NCBI GenBank assembly: GCA_023415145.1
Contig: JAEZLW010000011.1
Coordinates: 1-28,411, forward strand
Reading direction: 5' to 3'
DNA: 28,411 nucleotides
Source of the DNA: Bacillota bacterium
GTDB taxonomy: Bacteria > Bacillota > Clostridia > Christensenellales > Aristaeellaceae
The position numbers and the translations under genes are program-made. The notes beneath the pieces were generated by a model, which was not told where the DNA came from, made no database searches, and saw only the letters and a list, made by a program, of their open reading frames with translations. This document shows positions 1 to 7,562 of this stretch, one piece after another (positions within the stretch are counted from its first letter, which is position 1; every line of letters starts with the position of its first letter).

Positions 1-1662
1 TGTATCATTGGAGATAAGGCTGCCAACGGCAATAGGCGCAGACCCGGTCACCGGCGCTGTAAGCCCTGTGATGCCGGCCGCCGTGATATTAGGCAGGCCC
101 ACCGCCAAAGCATTCGTCTCCGCTGTATAACTCCCGCAGTTTAAGCGTACTTTTTGCCCGTTGTGCGTGGCATAAACCATGGTTGTGCCGTCCGCCGGGC
201 TTGCCGATATGCTGTTTGTTGTAAAATCGTCAGGGATTACGTCCAACATAGACGCATCATTGTAGGTCAGCGTAACCACAAGGCCCGCAAGGTTCAGCAT
301 ATCCCCGTCTTCATAGACAAGATTGCCTGGCTGCGCCTTTACCGCGATACCGGTCACAGCCTTCGCCGCAGTCACAGGGAAGGTGACGGTAAATGTTACC
401 GTATTGCCTATCCCCGTTCCCGATGTGGCTGTTTCGCCGACAGATGCCGAATCTGCCACAATGGGCGTAAAGCTGCCTGGCTGGAAGGCCTTGTAGTTTT
501 TTGACGTCAAGGTCACTGTGGCCGTATAGGCTTGCCCCGCTTTGAATTTTCCGCCTTCGGTCAGGGCTTCGTTCCATGAAAGTTCCGTCACCGTATAGTC
601 GGAATGGGCGGTTGCCGCCTCAACCAACGAAGCGCTGTCCGGAGATGCACCGGCCACAGGTGCGGTAATCGTTACGGTTGCAGCACCAATCAATTCGGGA
701 GCGACCGTGACATTGATCCTGTAGTAAAGGACTGTTGTTCCATCCAGCGCTGTTACCTTGACAACAAAGAAGTCATCGTCTGCAATGGCTTGGTTGGCAT
801 AGACTCCATCTGTCTCAAATCCCGCCGCGGATGCGCCTGACGCATACTTCACAACCTTTACCGAGGTCACATATTCTTCGGTCGTATCAAATAGGGTGAC
901 ATAGGGGGACAGATTGGTGGTGTTGGCAGCCTGGGCGGCTGTAATGGTCACAGTTCCGGCCACCGCCGCGTCCAATGTTGCGTCCGGAGTCCCCAGGCTT
1001 ACAACGGTCCGCCCCTTGACCGTGGATGTATTCTTCAGCGTCGCATCGCTGCTCAAGGCAGGCGGCTCGGTTGACGCCTCTCCAATGATAAACGAAATCA
1101 GGTTGAATTCGGAATGGCTGGTATTCTCCTCCTTGGTATAGTAGACCCGGAAAGAATCGATGGGTATATTCTGGAAGGCAAAAAAATCAATCGGATACTC
1201 CAGTTCTATGGTGCTTTCCGTGCTTGTATAAGGGGTCGTGGAAAAAACCATAGTTTCGCCTACATATCCTTTTACGGTTACATCCGAGAAATCCGGGTTA
1301 ATGCCGGCACTCATTTCATATTCACCAATTGAAGCATCCTGCAATAAAAAGCTCTTCAATGCTTCGTTTGCCCGTATCTCAAAATAGGCCGTCTGCCGGA
1401 CCGGAGTCGTATCACTGATAAACGCGCCAAATCCATCCGCCTGAAGTGAGCTTGACGGTGTTGTGCTGTCCCCCAGATATCCCCGCAGCGTAAAGCAACC
1501 ATCGAGGCTTGTTCCAACTCCGCCTGCAAAAGTATACCCTGAAAAGGTTTGTTCGCCGTCCGGCAAACTTGAAGCATAAGCCATGACAGGCAACAATAAT
1601 CCAATCAGGATACATGCTGCCGCCGCAAACCATATGATGATTCTGTTCATTTTTCCGATCAT
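1..1662 (-). CDS. Secreted surface protein with Ig-like repeats, N-terminal part (runs off the left edge)
   Basis: The minus frame is open for 554 codons, from ATG at 1662 to the window edge with no stop, so the C-terminus is outside. The start follows GAGGGA by about seven bases. A second in-frame ATG lies at 1650. Residues 1 to about 29 are a signal peptide with a hydrophobic core ending in VMAYA-SS. About residues 200-318 form a beta-rich module running from SSDATL to YYRINVTV, like the cadherin-like or ATL-type modules of Firmicutes surface proteins. About 432-470 carry the bacterial Ig-like signature VTGIAVKAQPGNLVYEDGD followed by LVVTLTYNDAS. The motif ITAPVAGASP (about 325) recurs as LTAPVTGSAP (about 535), which suggests repeats continue downstream. 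No catalytic domain or S-layer anchor is visible in this part. By family it would be an adhesin or envelope protein; its ligand is unknown. It is transcribed alone from the promoter at 1836-1864. Confidence 0.85.
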   Translation of the reverse strand, partial: MIGKMNRIIIWFAAAACILIGLLLPVMAYASSLPDGEQTFSGYTFAGGVGTSLDGCFTLRGYLGDSTTPSSSLQADGFGAFISDTTPVRQTAYFEIRANEALKSFLLQDASIGEYEMSAGINPDFSDVTVKGYVGETMVFSTTPYTSTESTIELEYPIDFFAFQNIPIDSFRVYYTKEENTSHSEFNLISFIIGEASTEPPALSSDATLKNTSTVKGRTVVSLGTPDATLDAAVAGTVTITAAQAANTTNLSPYVTLFDTTEEYVTSVKVVKYASGASAAGFETDGVYANQAIADDDFFVVKVTALDGTTVLYYRINVTVAPELIGAATVTITAPVAGASPDSASLVEAATAHSDYTVTELSWNEALTEGGKFKAGQAYTATVTLTSKNYKAFQPGSFTPIVADSASVGETATSGTGIGNTVTFTVTFPVTAAKAVTGIAVKAQPGNLVYEDGDMLNLAGLVVTLTYNDASMLDVIPDDFTTNSISASPADGTTMVYATHNGQKVRLNCGSYTAETNALAVGLPNITAAGITGLTAPVTGSAPIAVGSLISNDT

Positions 1663-1835
1663 GTTCGCTTCCCTCACAGTGCATGGCTTATCTTTTGAAA
1701 AATCTTCGCTGCATGAATGTCGCAGAAATAAACGGCCGGTCAACGGGTTATGGCATTCCCCTGGGTAAAACAATATCAAGCGTCCGTAGGATAAAACATC
1801 CCAAGACAGCCTGACAATGTACAGACATATGTTGT

Positions 1836-1864
1836 ATTATATGTTGAATTGTTAACAATCGCAA
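1836..1864 (-). promoter_or_regulatory. Sigma-A promoter of the surface protein gene
   Basis: On the minus strand, TTGCGA (1864-1859), a 17-base spacer and a perfect TATAAT (1841-1836). Transcription would start near 1829 and leave a leader of about 167 nt before the ATG at 1662. I did not find a clear riboswitch in that leader. Confidence 0.75.
1848..1859. promoter_or_regulatory. 12-bp palindrome inside the promoter spacer (possible operator)
   Basis: ATTGTTAACAAT is a perfect palindrome lying between the -35 and -10 hexamers of the surface protein promoter. A protein bound there would block RNA polymerase, so a repressor site is plausible. No regulator for it is identified in the window. 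Confidence 0.4.
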
Positions 1865-1937
1865 GGTTATTTTTCAAAAAGAGCGTCATATTATGTTGTG
1901 CATTATCTCTTAATGTCGATTTAATTGAGAATCCTGC

Positions 1938-2168
1938 TTACGGCTGCAAAGAGAGGGCGCCGCCCCACCGGATGACCTCCAGGCACATCCGTCCATTGTG
2001 ATACGGGCATTTCTACGGCTCTACAATGTCTTTTCGATGGGCCGGTTCTATTCATCAAGCGCCCAGAACCATTCGCTTCATGGCCGCACCGATTCTATCA
2101 TCCTTCATCTCCATCAAAAAGGGCAGTATCGCCTGCCAAAGATGGTGATCGATCTCGTCAGCAAGCAT
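1938..2168 (-). pseudogene. Relic of a cellobiose 2-epimerase (AGE family) gene, internally deleted
   Basis: Five bases after the GH130 stop codon an ATG (2168) opens a 37-codon frame beginning MLADEIDHHLWQAILPF and continuing MEMKDDRIG. This resembles the N-terminus of cellobiose 2-epimerases (a pattern like EI..EL..HI.PFW..L.DD..GGF). In another frame SEWFWALDE (2077-2051) resembles their late C-terminal segment. Back in the first frame, after stops, KCPYHNGRMCLEVIR (2012-1968) matches the conserved C-terminal KCPYHNGRMC motif of the family. The usual protein is about 390 residues, so roughly 300 codons are missing from the middle and the rest has frameshifts and stops. Epimerase genes are commonly neighbours of GH130 phosphorylase genes in mannan utilisation loci, which supports the identification. 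The 37-codon piece could still be translated, but it cannot be an enzyme. Confidence 0.75.
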
Positions 2169-2172
2169 ACCA

Positions 2173-3198
2173 TCACCTGACGCCTGTCTCCGTATCCTCC
2201 TCCGTCAACTCGCTGTGCTCCTTGATGTAGTAAACCACGTCGTTCACATGGGTAAAGGCAAGACACACATAGGTATCCGCCGCGCCGTAATAGATGGCGA
2301 TGCGCCCGGTTTTGCCATCCTGCAGCGTGGCGCAGGGAAAGCACACATTGGGCACAAATCCCCGCTCTTCATACGGCTCCTCCGGCGTTAACAGAAAATT
2401 CCGGCAGCGGTATTTCACACGGCTGGGCTCGTCGATGTCCAGAATCGCCCCGCCGATGGAGTAGACAAACCCGTTGCAGGTGCTACTAACACCATGGTAA
2501 AACATCAGCCAGCCCTCGCTGGTTTCAATGGGCGCGGCACCACCGCCTACCTTCACGCTCTCCCACCAAGCGCTTCCCCGGCCCATCACGTGGCGGTGGC
2601 GGCCCCAATAGATCAGATCCGGGCTTTCGGAAATGAAGATATCGCCAAAGGGCGTATGCCCGCTGTCCGAAGGCCGGGACAGGAGTTTGTACATGCCGCC
2701 GATCTTCCTTGGAAAGAGCACGGCGTTTCGGTTATAGGGGATAAAGGGGTTTTCCAGCCGCACGAAGGTTTTAAAATCCCGCGTTTGGGCCATGCCGATG
2801 GATGCGCCGTAAAAATCGGTGCACCACATGATATAGTACGTATCATGAACCTTCACAAGCCGCGGGTCATAGGCGTAGCGGGGCATAAAGGGTTCGCCGG
2901 CTTCATTTACAAAGGCGATTTTATCGCTGTCTATATCCCAGTGAATGCCGTCGGTGCTTCGGCCCATATAGATGTGGGGAACGCCATCCACCTGCTCCCC
3001 CCGAAGCACCGCCACAAAGCCGTCCCCAAAGGGAGCCACGGCGCTGTTGAAGATGCGGGCCATCCCTTTTTTTGGATTGCGCCCGATGACGGGATTGCGG
3101 CTGTACCGCCAGACCGGTGCGTCGCTTACGTCTTTGCCCCGATCCTGCCAGGGTATGTTGGGCAGGCTTTCCCCGGATAATATTGCAACCTTTGGCAT
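2173..3198 (-). CDS. GH130 family beta-1,4-mannooligosaccharide phosphorylase
   Basis: Cytoplasmic enzyme expected to phosphorolyse beta-1,4-mannosides to alpha-mannose 1-phosphate. The 341-residue protein starts with the GH130_2-like segment SGESLPNIPWQD. It then has FNSAVAPF, the catalytic-region motif YDPR (the Asp is the expected general acid, about residue 111 from this start), WCTDFYGASIGMA, FPRKIGGMYKLLSRPSD, GHTPFGDIFIS, ETSEGWLMFYHGV and GRIAIYYGAADT. These features place it with the RaMP2-type mannooligosaccharide phosphorylases rather than the longer mannosylglucose phosphorylases; subfamily assignment is from memory of the family. I chose the ATG at 3198 because AGGAG lies eight bases upstream and the N-terminus then matches the family length. 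An in-frame ATG at 3222 overlaps the lacI-type gene and lacks such a site. The gene follows the regulator by 16 bases, so the two are probably one operon. Confidence 0.88.
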   Translation of the reverse strand: MPKVAILSGESLPNIPWQDRGKDVSDAPVWRYSRNPVIGRNPKKGMARIFNSAVAPFGDGFVAVLRGEQVDGVPHIYMGRSTDGIHWDIDSDKIAFVNEAGEPFMPRYAYDPRLVKVHDTYYIMWCTDFYGASIGMAQTRDFKTFVRLENPFIPYNRNAVLFPRKIGGMYKLLSRPSDSGHTPFGDIFISESPDLIYWGRHRHVMGRGSAWWESVKVGGGAAPIETSEGWLMFYHGVSSTCNGFVYSIGGAILDIDEPSRVKYRCRNFLLTPEEPYEERGFVPNVCFPCATLQDGKTGRIAIYYGAADTYVCLAFTHVNDVVYYIKEHSELTEEDTETGVR

Positions 3199-3214
3199 AG
3201 ATCCTGCTCCTTTA

Positions 3215-4246
3215 TCAAGCATTCAACCGATCGGCCTGTGAAGCGCGAAGGTCTTTTACCGAATCCCTGAACACCACATGCCCGCTGATAACAATGCGCC
3301 CGGTGTGCCCGCTTTGCCCATGCAGCTTTTTGGTGAGCGCCTTCACCGCCGCCCTGGCCATGCCTTCCTGGTCCACCTGAAAGGTGGTCAGGGCCGGATT
3401 GCACAGCCTGGCGAACAGAAAATCGTCAAAGCCGACAATGGACACCTCCTCCGGCATACGATAGCCCTCGCGCTTTAGCTGCCCCATCAACAGGTGGGCC
3501 ATCTCGTCGCAGTTGCACACAAAGGCCGTGGGCATTACTTCCGGCAGCACGACTTCTTTCAGCAAACCGTTTTCGCCCCTGTCGGGCAAAATCCACTCCG
3601 GCTTCAGGGGAATATGGTTTTGCAGAAGGGATTTGTAATAACCCAGATACCGGTCCAGGATGCTGCTGGTGGCATGAATATCCCCCACAAAGCCGATGTC
3701 CCGGTGGCCCATCTTCACCAGATGATTGGTCAAAAGATAAGCGCCGTACACACTGTCGCTGACCACGGAGGTCACGTCATCATGCTCGGTGTAAAAATCC
3801 AGAAACACGCAGGGCAAACGGGTGTCAAGCAGCGTCTGCATGTATTCAGCGCTCACCTGGCCCATAACGATCAGGCCGTCCACCTTTTTGGAGCGGATCA
3901 TCAGCGGCAGCTTGCACTCCTGCTCGTCAGCAGCGTACAAGGTTTCAAATATGCCGTAACAGCTTACCTCCGCCAGCCTATGCACCAGCCTTTTGTATAA
4001 GGCGGCATAAAAGGAGCTGTCGCTGAAAAAGCGGTCGGCCACCAAAATGCCCACGTCCTGCCCTTCGCCAACTTCCGTATGCCTGGCGGCCGATATATAC
4101 TGATAGCCCATTTCCCTTGCTTTTTCGATGATCTGCGCACGAACAAAATCGCTTACGCCATCCTTGCCGCCCAGCGCTTTGGATACCGTAACGGTGCTCA
4201 CGCCCATGGCTTTGCCGATTTGCCGCATGGTTACCTGCTTGCTCAA
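3215..4246 (-). CDS. LacI family transcriptional regulator
   Basis: A 343-residue DNA-binding regulator with the standard LacI layout. An N-terminal helix-turn-helix (about residues 5-25, MRQIGKAMGVSTVTVSKAL) and hinge are followed by a periplasmic-binding-protein-like sensor domain with VDGLIVMG, GHRDIGFVGD, AFVCNCDEMA and VSIVGFDD. The start is TTG at 4246, preceded by GGGAGG with eight bases of spacing. It heads the operon with the GH130 gene, so its effector is probably a mannoside or a product of the phosphorylase; this is inference. A 19-bp inverted repeat over its own -35 element suggests autoregulation. No sugar transporter gene accompanies it in the window, so uptake must be encoded elsewhere. 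Confidence 0.92.
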   Translation of the reverse strand: MSKQVTMRQIGKAMGVSTVTVSKALGGKDGVSDFVRAQIIEKAREMGYQYISAARHTEVGEGQDVGILVADRFFSDSSFYAALYKRLVHRLAEVSCYGIFETLYAADEQECKLPLMIRSKKVDGLIVMGQVSAEYMQTLLDTRLPCVFLDFYTEHDDVTSVVSDSVYGAYLLTNHLVKMGHRDIGFVGDIHATSSILDRYLGYYKSLLQNHIPLKPEWILPDRGENGLLKEVVLPEVMPTAFVCNCDEMAHLLMGQLKREGYRMPEEVSIVGFDDFLFARLCNPALTTFQVDQEGMARAAVKALTKKLHGQSGHTGRIVISGHVVFRDSVKDLRASQADRLNA

Positions 4247-4279
4247 GTGTATGCCCTCCCGTGATGTGTGCTGATTTGT

Positions 4280-4308
4280 AGCATATCACCGAATGCAGAG
4301 TATGTAAA
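4280..4308 (-). promoter_or_regulatory. Promoter of the lacI-GH130 operon
   Basis: Minus-strand TTTACA (4308-4303), a 17-base spacer and TATGCT (4285-4280). The start point would be near 4273, about 27 nt before the TTG start codon. Confidence 0.55.
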
Positions 4309-4322
4309 GTAATTTACTTAAC
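4304..4322. promoter_or_regulatory. Inverted repeat over the -35 element, candidate LacI-type operator
   Basis: GTTAAGTAA-A-TTACTTTAC (minus strand) has nine-base arms matching at eight positions around one central base. It overlaps the -35 hexamer of the operon promoter. Many LacI-family operators have an even CG centre, which this lacks, so the match is to symmetry and position only. Confidence 0.45.
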
Positions 4323-4492
4323 AACACACTTCATTTCTTTACCATAAGGCTCCCCTAGCTTTTAAACACGGTTCCATCACAAAACCGGCAGAGGATCACC
4401 GTGTCGTAGAAAGAATTTTTCAGGCCGGATATGTCCACCAGGCCGTCTCCAATTAGCTAATTCTGTTACCTAACTGCGATGGTGCATGCCGC
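4323..4492. other. Non-coding stretch with a possible coding relic
   Basis: There is no complete gene here. On the minus strand 4456-4355 is open for about 33 codons and ends at TAG. It reads like protein (LVDISGLKNSFYDTVIL, then CRFCDGTVFKS) but has no start codon or ribosome binding site, and a stop lies immediately upstream in frame. It may be the C-terminal end of a lost gene. I do not recognise the family. Confidence 0.3.
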
Positions 4493-4544
4493 AAAAAAAA
4501 CCTGTTCCTTTCCCATACAGCTATGGGCGGAGCAGGTTTTTTTT
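4493..4544 (-). terminator. Strong bidirectional-looking terminator downstream of ridA
   Basis: A run of eight A (4493-4500), a long stem CCTGTTCC/GGAGCAGG with inner CCCATA/TATGGG, and a run of eight T (4537-4544). On the minus strand it ends the tilS-to-ridA cluster. It would work in both directions. Confidence 0.85.
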
Positions 4545-4551
4545 CTATTAC

Positions 4552-4588
4552 AAAAAAGAGGCATTTTCAAGGGATGAAAGCCCTTGAA
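4552..4588 (-). terminator. First of two tandem terminators after ridA
   Basis: The minus strand carries the perfect eight-base stem TTCAAGGG/CCCTTGAA (4588-4581 and 4573-4566) with a seven-base loop. A run of six T follows (4557-4552) about 40 bases past the ridA stop. Confidence 0.6.
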
Positions 4589-4628
4589 CAGGGGTTCCGG
4601 AGACAGCGTCCCCCGGCTTCGCCTTCCC

Positions 4629-5009
4629 CTACCTTACAGCCACGCACTCCATTTCGATGGCCGCGTCCATGGGCAGCCGGCAAACCTGTACGCAGGAGCG
4701 TGCGGGAAAATCCTTGCCGAAGGCTTCACCATACAAGGCGTTCACGGCAGCAAAATCGTTCAGATTGGTAAGGAAAACAGTAGCTTTCACCACATTTGAT
4801 AGGCTCAGGCCCATCTCCTGAAGCACGGTGCGGATGTTTTCAAACATTTGTGCCGCCTGGGGAAGAACGCCGCCCTCCGCAAGCTTGCCTGTTTTCGGGT
4901 CAATGCCCAGCATACCGGACAGGTACACCGTACCGGATGCCTCCACAGCGGTGGAATAGGGACCGAGAGCCTTGGGCCCTTTTTCCGTGAGAAAGCGTTT
5001 GATCTCCAT
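4629..5009 (-). CDS. ridA: RidA family enamine/imine deaminase
   Basis: A 126-residue cytoplasmic protein of the RidA/YjgF/YER057c family. The family hydrolyses reactive 2-aminoacrylate and related imines to 2-keto acids and ammonia, protecting PLP enzymes. Visible motifs are the N-terminal KGPKALGPYSTAV, YLSGMLGIDPKTG, the NVVKATVFLTN strand-helix, the substrate-binding Arg in PARSCVQV, and the C-terminal IEMECVAV. Length is normal, and the protein should form a trimer. The start ATG at 5009 has AGGAGG eight bases upstream. It lies 12 bases after the VanW-protein gene and is the last gene before tandem terminators. Confidence 0.95.
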   Translation of the reverse strand: MEIKRFLTEKGPKALGPYSTAVEASGTVYLSGMLGIDPKTGKLAEGGVLPQAAQMFENIRTVLQEMGLSLSNVVKATVFLTNLNDFAAVNALYGEAFGKDFPARSCVQVCRLPMDAAIEMECVAVR

Positions 5010-5021
5010 TTTGTGTTCCTC

Positions 5022-6614
5022 CTACTCTCTTTCTTTCGTGCCTACATAGATTCTGGCCGCCCGGGCCTTGTAGGTATCCTCCGACACCTTGATTCGCTCC
5101 ACCTCGACGCCCTTTATCTTTTTGACAAGCTCCGAAACCACCACATGGCCGTCGCGGGCTTTAAACACCTCATATTGCTCGTCCACATAGGTAAGACCGT
5201 ATTTTTGCTGTTTGTCCTTGACATAATCCGGCTGCTTGGGTGCGGGAATCGTTTGAACCTCCTTGGCGACAAGCTCATAGCTGACATCGCCCAGGGAGAC
5301 GCCATAGATGGATACAACGCATATAAAGCGCTTGCGGTTGGCAGGATCGGTCTTCACGGCAGCCGTGATGTAAACATTGCCTTCCGTATTGTTTCTGAAC
5401 ACAAAATCGATCTTGCGGTTGCTGGCCATATACACCGTGGCATCCTTGCCAAACTCTGTATAGCTTACCGGATCGGAGTGGGGCTCCCGGTCCACAATTT
5501 CAAGCCCCGCGCTGATGGCCGCCAGATACAGCGTGGTGCTGGCCTGGCACACGCCGCCGCCGATGCCATCCTCCAGTTCGCCATAGGCATATTCCGGTGC
5601 GGGAAAGAAACCGTTCTTTTCAGTGCGCCAGCCTACTTTGTTGTTGAAGCTGAACTTTTCTCCAGGCTTCAATACGGTGCCGCTGATCAGTTCAAAAGCC
5701 CTGCGGATGTTGTTGGTGCGGTTTTCAATGCTCTTGGAGTCTACAGGCGTGGTGGCCGTATGGCGGAGCGCTACCGTTTGTTCCAGCATAGCCACGGTCA
5801 CATCCGGCTGAATATAGTCAGGAACAATTTGAATATCGCCGCTTTCCATGGCGGCTACCTTGTCATAAATCTGCTGCTTTAAAGGCTCGATATTGATGGA
5901 CCTGCCTTGTACCTCCGGAATAAAGGTAAAGGGGTTGGTGGCATCCGGGTTAAATGAAAAAGATGCGTTTTGCGGAGCGCGGTACGCGTCATTCATCAAT
6001 TGCATCAGCATTGCGTCAACCGGTTGTGTGTTGGCGCCAGGCGTTGCGGAATAGGCCTTGTAGCTCTGGGCACGGACCTGATCGATCTCCCGCTTCCTGT
6101 CAAACACCGTTCCGTTGTGCCCTATGGCCCAGGCGGCGTTCAGTGCCGTATCCGTATCATAGGTAATCCCCAGCTTGGCGCTGTCGATCTGGGCATATAC
6201 CTTATCCCCATACATGAGCCGGATGGACAGGCTTTCCGTTCTGTTTTGGGCACTTGCACGGACTGCGGCAATGCCTTCCTGGGCCGTCATGCCTCCCATG
6301 GGAATGTTGTCCACAAACACATTGGGCACAAAAAGGCTGTCGTAGGGCCGCACTTCCAGCCACGTTTTCAAGTAAAACGCGCCAAAGGCCAAAACCCCCA
6401 GCGCCAAAAGCAAAAACAACACACGCCCCGAACCGGACTTGTGCTTTTTGTTCTTCACCATCGCACCGCTTGGGGTATGGCTGTAGCCCTGCATCACAGT
6501 CGGCGATGCGGGCTTGTCCTGCGGTGTGGGTACCGGAGTCCGTCTCTTTGCATAAGCCCCCTTTGCCGGAGGCCTTGATTGCTTTGTAGGGGGGCGGTAT
6601 CCTTGCTGATACAT
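5022..6614 (-). CDS. VanW family membrane-anchored cell-wall protein
   Basis: 530 residues from the chosen start. The basic, proline-rich N-terminal tail (about 1-64) is cytoplasmic, followed by a membrane span at about 65-83 (VLFLLLALGVLAFGAFYL). The extracellular part has a putative peptidoglycan-binding region. It is followed by the VanW domain at about 300-417, with KPGEKFSFNNKVG, the invariant-looking GGGVCQASTTLY and a late FRNNT. The C-terminal end (IKGVEVERIKVSEDTY to IYVGTK) resembles a G5 domain. The family was named for a gene in glycopeptide resistance clusters, but its biochemical role is unproven; here it sits in a housekeeping cluster. I chose ATG at 6614, which has GGGAG eight bases upstream. 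Upstream ATGs at 6620 and 6683 are possible but poorly spaced, and the latter overlaps the PHP gene. Confidence 0.88.
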   Translation of the reverse strand: MYQQGYRPPTKQSRPPAKGAYAKRRTPVPTPQDKPASPTVMQGYSHTPSGAMVKNKKHKSGSGRVLFLLLALGVLAFGAFYLKTWLEVRPYDSLFVPNVFVDNIPMGGMTAQEGIAAVRASAQNRTESLSIRLMYGDKVYAQIDSAKLGITYDTDTALNAAWAIGHNGTVFDRKREIDQVRAQSYKAYSATPGANTQPVDAMLMQLMNDAYRAPQNASFSFNPDATNPFTFIPEVQGRSINIEPLKQQIYDKVAAMESGDIQIVPDYIQPDVTVAMLEQTVALRHTATTPVDSKSIENRTNNIRRAFELISGTVLKPGEKFSFNNKVGWRTEKNGFFPAPEYAYGELEDGIGGGVCQASTTLYLAAISAGLEIVDREPHSDPVSYTEFGKDATVYMASNRKIDFVFRNNTEGNVYITAAVKTDPANRKRFICVVSIYGVSLGDVSYELVAKEVQTIPAPKQPDYVKDKQQKYGLTYVDEQYEVFKARDGHVVVSELVKKIKGVEVERIKVSEDTYKARAARIYVGTKERE

Positions 6615-6642
6615 TTTCATAGCTCCCGTAAAACAGGTTTGT

Positions 6643-7530
6643 CTATTGTGCATGTCCACCATACAACGCGCGAGGGGAACCAATTGCTTCCAGCAGCAGA
6701 AAAGAATCTTCCCCTGCAGCGGGCCAGTGGGGCAGCATGGCGCCGATGTCCATGTGACGCCCGTCCTGACCGTGGAAATCGCTGCCGCCGGTTACCAAAA
6801 GACCGCTTGTACGCGCCAGGTCATCCCACACCCTTGTCATGGCCGGCAGGTGGGCCGGATGATAAGCTTCCAGCCCCATCAGCCCCTCATCCTTCCATTC
6901 ATGAAGCAAAAGCCGCACGTCCTCCGGATCCATTTTCAGCAGTCCCGGATGAGCGATAACGGGCACCGCACCTTCTTCCCGAAGCAAGCGGACCACCTGG
7001 GATACCTTGCGCTTGGGCCTTGGCTCGAACCCCGGCCGGCCGGGGGAGAGGTACTTTTCAAAAGCATCGTACAGGCTGTCGGCCAAACCCTTTTTCACCA
7101 GCGCCCGGCCGATATGCGCGCGCCCCAGGCTGTCCGCCTGAGGCGATGCAATTTCGCTTACGTCAATGGGCATGCCAAGGGTGCGCAGCTTTTCAATCAT
7201 TTTGCGGACGCGTTCTTCCCGCTCCTTGCGCATATCCTGCAAAAGCGCATGCAGGCGCTTCATGCCCTCATGTATCCCATAACCCAGAATATGAACTTCA
7301 TTGGCGCCTCCCGCGCTGATTTCCACGCCGGGCAGTACATTCATGCCCGCCAGAGCAGCTTGTTCCCGCACCTTCAAAAGGCCGTCCAGCGTGTCATGAT
7401 CGGTAATGGCAAGCAGGCTGATGCCTTTTTCCCTTGCCAACGCAATCACCTGCGCCGGGGAAAACTGCCCGTCGGAAGCGTCGGTATGCACATGAAGATC
7501 AGGCCTTAAAGGCTTCGGGGCAGGCTGCAT
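6643..7530 (-). CDS. PHP domain phosphoesterase, RNase AM / TrpH type
   Basis: A 295-residue metal-dependent phosphoesterase with the full PHP metal site: DLHVHTDASDG at about 11-21, ITDHDT at 42-47, PGVEIS, a VPVIAHPG motif and the late SDFHG motif. Related proteins (TrpH/YciV) act as 3',5'-nucleoside bisphosphate phosphatases or 5'-3' exoribonucleases. Substrate here is inferred. ATG at 7530 follows AAGGAGG with good spacing, 32 bases past the ftsH stop, so the gene is probably in the ftsH operon. A second, more diverged PHP gene is at 16151-16981. Confidence 0.92.
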   Translation of the reverse strand: MQPAPKPLRPDLHVHTDASDGQFSPAQVIALAREKGISLLAITDHDTLDGLLKVREQAALAGMNVLPGVEISAGGANEVHILGYGIHEGMKRLHALLQDMRKEREERVRKMIEKLRTLGMPIDVSEIASPQADSLGRAHIGRALVKKGLADSLYDAFEKYLSPGRPGFEPRPKRKVSQVVRLLREEGAVPVIAHPGLLKMDPEDVRLLLHEWKDEGLMGLEAYHPAHLPAMTRVWDDLARTSGLLVTGGSDFHGQDGRHMDIGAMLPHWPAAGEDSFLLLEAIGSPRALYGGHAQ

Positions 7531-7562
7531 GAAGCGCCTCCTTCCGGGTAATGAAGGTCGGG

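Noticed and set aside
1998..2180. 60-codon plus-strand frame
   Set aside because: It is opposite the epimerase relic, which explains the region better.
4848..5882. Long plus-strand open frame of 344 codons
   Set aside because: It lies opposite the VanW and ridA genes, has no ribosome binding site and no family motifs. The minus-strand genes have clear motifs.
5022..6614. VanW protein as evidence of vancomycin resistance
   Set aside because: VanW-domain proteins are common in Clostridia without any van cluster. No vanRS, vanHAX or ligase genes are in the window.
6646..7509. Plus-strand open frame of 287 codons
   Set aside because: Antisense of the PHP gene, which has the full metal-site motifs.
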